Assembly (NCBI RefSeq): GCF_019297835.1
Contig: NZ_CP079203.1
Span: 2,842,501 to 2,906,500, forward strand
From: Sphingomonas sanguinis
GTDB lineage: Bacteria > Pseudomonadota > Alphaproteobacteria > Sphingomonadales > Sphingomonadaceae
DNA: 64,000 nucleotides
Direction: 5' to 3'
Position numbers and translations under genes: made by a program. This document shows, piece by piece, positions 63,052-64,000 of the stretch. The notes beneath the pieces were generated by a model. That model worked only from the letters and a program-made list of their open reading frames with translations, did no database searches and was not told the DNA's origin. The first letter of the stretch is position 1. Each line of letters begins with the position of its first letter.

Positions 63052-64000
63052 TCAGCTCTCCGCCGGCGGAGAGCCTCTCTCCCTCCATCCACCACCGAGG
63101 GCCTGGAACAGGCCGACCGTGTCCGAAAGCTGAGTGACGCGTGCGTCGACGATGCGAAGCTGCGCTTCCGCTGCCGACGATGCCGCGTTCAGTGCCTCCA
63201 GCGAGCCCGAGGCACCGAGTTCGATCTGACGGGTCACCATCAACCGGTTACGCTCCGCCGCCGCGTTACCCTCGTCGGCGGCGCGGAGCGCCTCCCGGTC
63301 CTCGCGCAAGGCCACGAGGGCGTCCGACACGTTGGTGAGCGCGGCCAGCACCACGCCGCGGTACTGGGCGCGTGCGCCGTCCAACGCCGCTTCGGCGGAC
63401 GCCTGCTGACGGCGCAGAGCGCCGCCGCGCACGATCGGCTGGGCGATGCCGCCGACCAGCGTCGAGAACAGGTTGCCGCCGGAGAACATCCTGCCGAATT
63501 CTATCGCCCGGCCGCCCAGGTTGCCCGTGAGGGTGATGGATGGAAGACGAGCGGCGACCGCGACGCCGACGTCGGCGCTGGCGGCGTGCATCTGCGCCTC
63601 GGCGGCGCGGACGTCGGGTCGCTGCGCGACCAGATCGGCCGGCAGCGTGAGCGGCATCGACGGCGGAAGACGCAACGCGTCGAGAGCGATCGGCGGGATC
63701 GGCGCGGAGCCCGGTTCGCGACCCAGCAGCACGTCGATGCCGGCGCGTTCATGCGCCTCCGCCTTGATGAGCGGGGGAAGCACCGCCTCGGCACGCGACA
63801 GCGCCGCACGCTGCGCTTCGATCTCCGCCGCCCCGACGTCGCCGAGCGTATGGCGGCGCAGGAAGGCCGCGAGGAACGCGCGGCGGAACACGATGGCGCG
63901 CCGCGCGGCGGCCAGCTGGTCGTGGATGCCCGCAAGACGGATCGCGGCGAGAGCGGTGCTGCTGGCGATGGTGAGGCGAGCGGCATCGAGTCGGTGCGCC
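63052..64000 (-). CDS. RND efflux outer-membrane factor (NodT-like), 5' end cut by window
   Basis: The minus frame is open from the window edge to the stop at 63052. Outer-membrane efflux protein features: IDVLLGREPGSAP, ALRLPPSMPLTLPADLVAQR-type segment RPDVRAAEAQMHAASADVGV, FPSITL-like LPSITLTGNLGG, QPIVRGGALRRQQ and VSDALVALREDREALRA. It forms the TolC-like trimeric channel of a tripartite pump; the pump and adaptor genes should lie to the right of the window. Confidence 0.9.
   Translation of the reverse strand, partial: AHRLDAARLTIASSTALAAIRLAGIHDQLAAARRAIVFRRAFLAAFLRRHTLGDVGAAEIEAQRAALSRAEAVLPPLIKAEAHERAGIDVLLGREPGSAPIPPIALDALRLPPSMPLTLPADLVAQRPDVRAAEAQMHAASADVGVAVAARLPSITLTGNLGGRAIEFGRMFSGGNLFSTLVGGIAQPIVRGGALRRQQASAEAALDGARAQYRGVVLAALTNVSDALVALREDREALRAADEGNAAAERNRLMVTRQIELGASGSLEALNAASSAAEAQLRIVDARVTQLSDTVGLFQALGGGWRERGSPPAES

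Overview
The window looks like a Sphingomonas-type alphaproteobacterium (Sphingomonadales). It is GC-rich throughout and carries TonB receptor and FecI/FecR signalling, glycine-zipper and OmpW-like outer-membrane proteins, a SWIB protein, a NodT-type efflux channel and sulfite/fluoride detoxification genes. Most of it reads as an accessory region, either a chromosomal island or a large plasmid; the sequence cannot decide which.

Layout. (1) 1-1.37 kb: 3' part of a surface subtilisin-like lipoprotein protease, then a rod-like structured RNA candidate (1.46-1.60 kb). (2) 1.84-14.26 kb: a defence-type island on the + strand: unknown protein / DUF5677 / HNH nuclease; OLD nuclease / 88-aa protein / AbiEii-like nucleotidyltransferase; and a 2038-aa DUF4011-helicase-nuclease-DUF3320 protein ending in an AlbA_2 (Schlafen-like) domain. 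(3) 14.5-23.6 kb: a GH11 xylanase, a secreted small protein, a lipoprotein metallopeptidase, an OmpW-like barrel, then a FecI/FecR/TonB-receptor unit and a glycine-zipper protein. (4) 23.6-28.8 kb: sparse; an IclR regulator, a SWIB protein, small hypotheticals, and a TnsB-like protein lacking a catalytic residue.

(5) 28.77-40.10 kb: an 11.3-kb island bounded by two inverted ~163-bp arrays. They align without gaps, start TGTAG..., and repeat a TGCTCRC-type unit at the same seven offsets, as transposase-binding ends do. Inside are sulfite detoxification genes (LysR, TDT exporter, SorA/SorB, a second sulfite oxidase), MgtC, a DUF305/YVTN/ECF-sigma/anti-sigma operon, and a fluoride riboswitch controlling a CLC-F antiporter and DUF190. 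(6) 40.1-50.0 kb: a Tn7-like transposition locus (tnsA, tnsB, tnsC, tniQ plus four small accessory genes), fronted by a second catalytically altered TnsB-like gene. Both altered TnsB-like genes converge on the arrays, and their stop codons lie one base outside the TGTAG termini.

(7) 50-64 kb: cell-envelope genes: glycosyltransferases, a DUF2141 protein, a NodS-like methyltransferase, two paralogous membrane proteins, a four-gene deacetylase/glycosyltransferase operon, a paralogue of the OmpW-like barrel, a decayed paralogue of the glycine-zipper gene, and the 3' part of an RND outer-membrane channel.

The most notable feature is the arrangement in (5)/(6): a metabolic/ion-detoxification cargo between matched transposon-like ends, with the transposition genes outside those ends and two degenerate DDE-transposase relatives abutting them.
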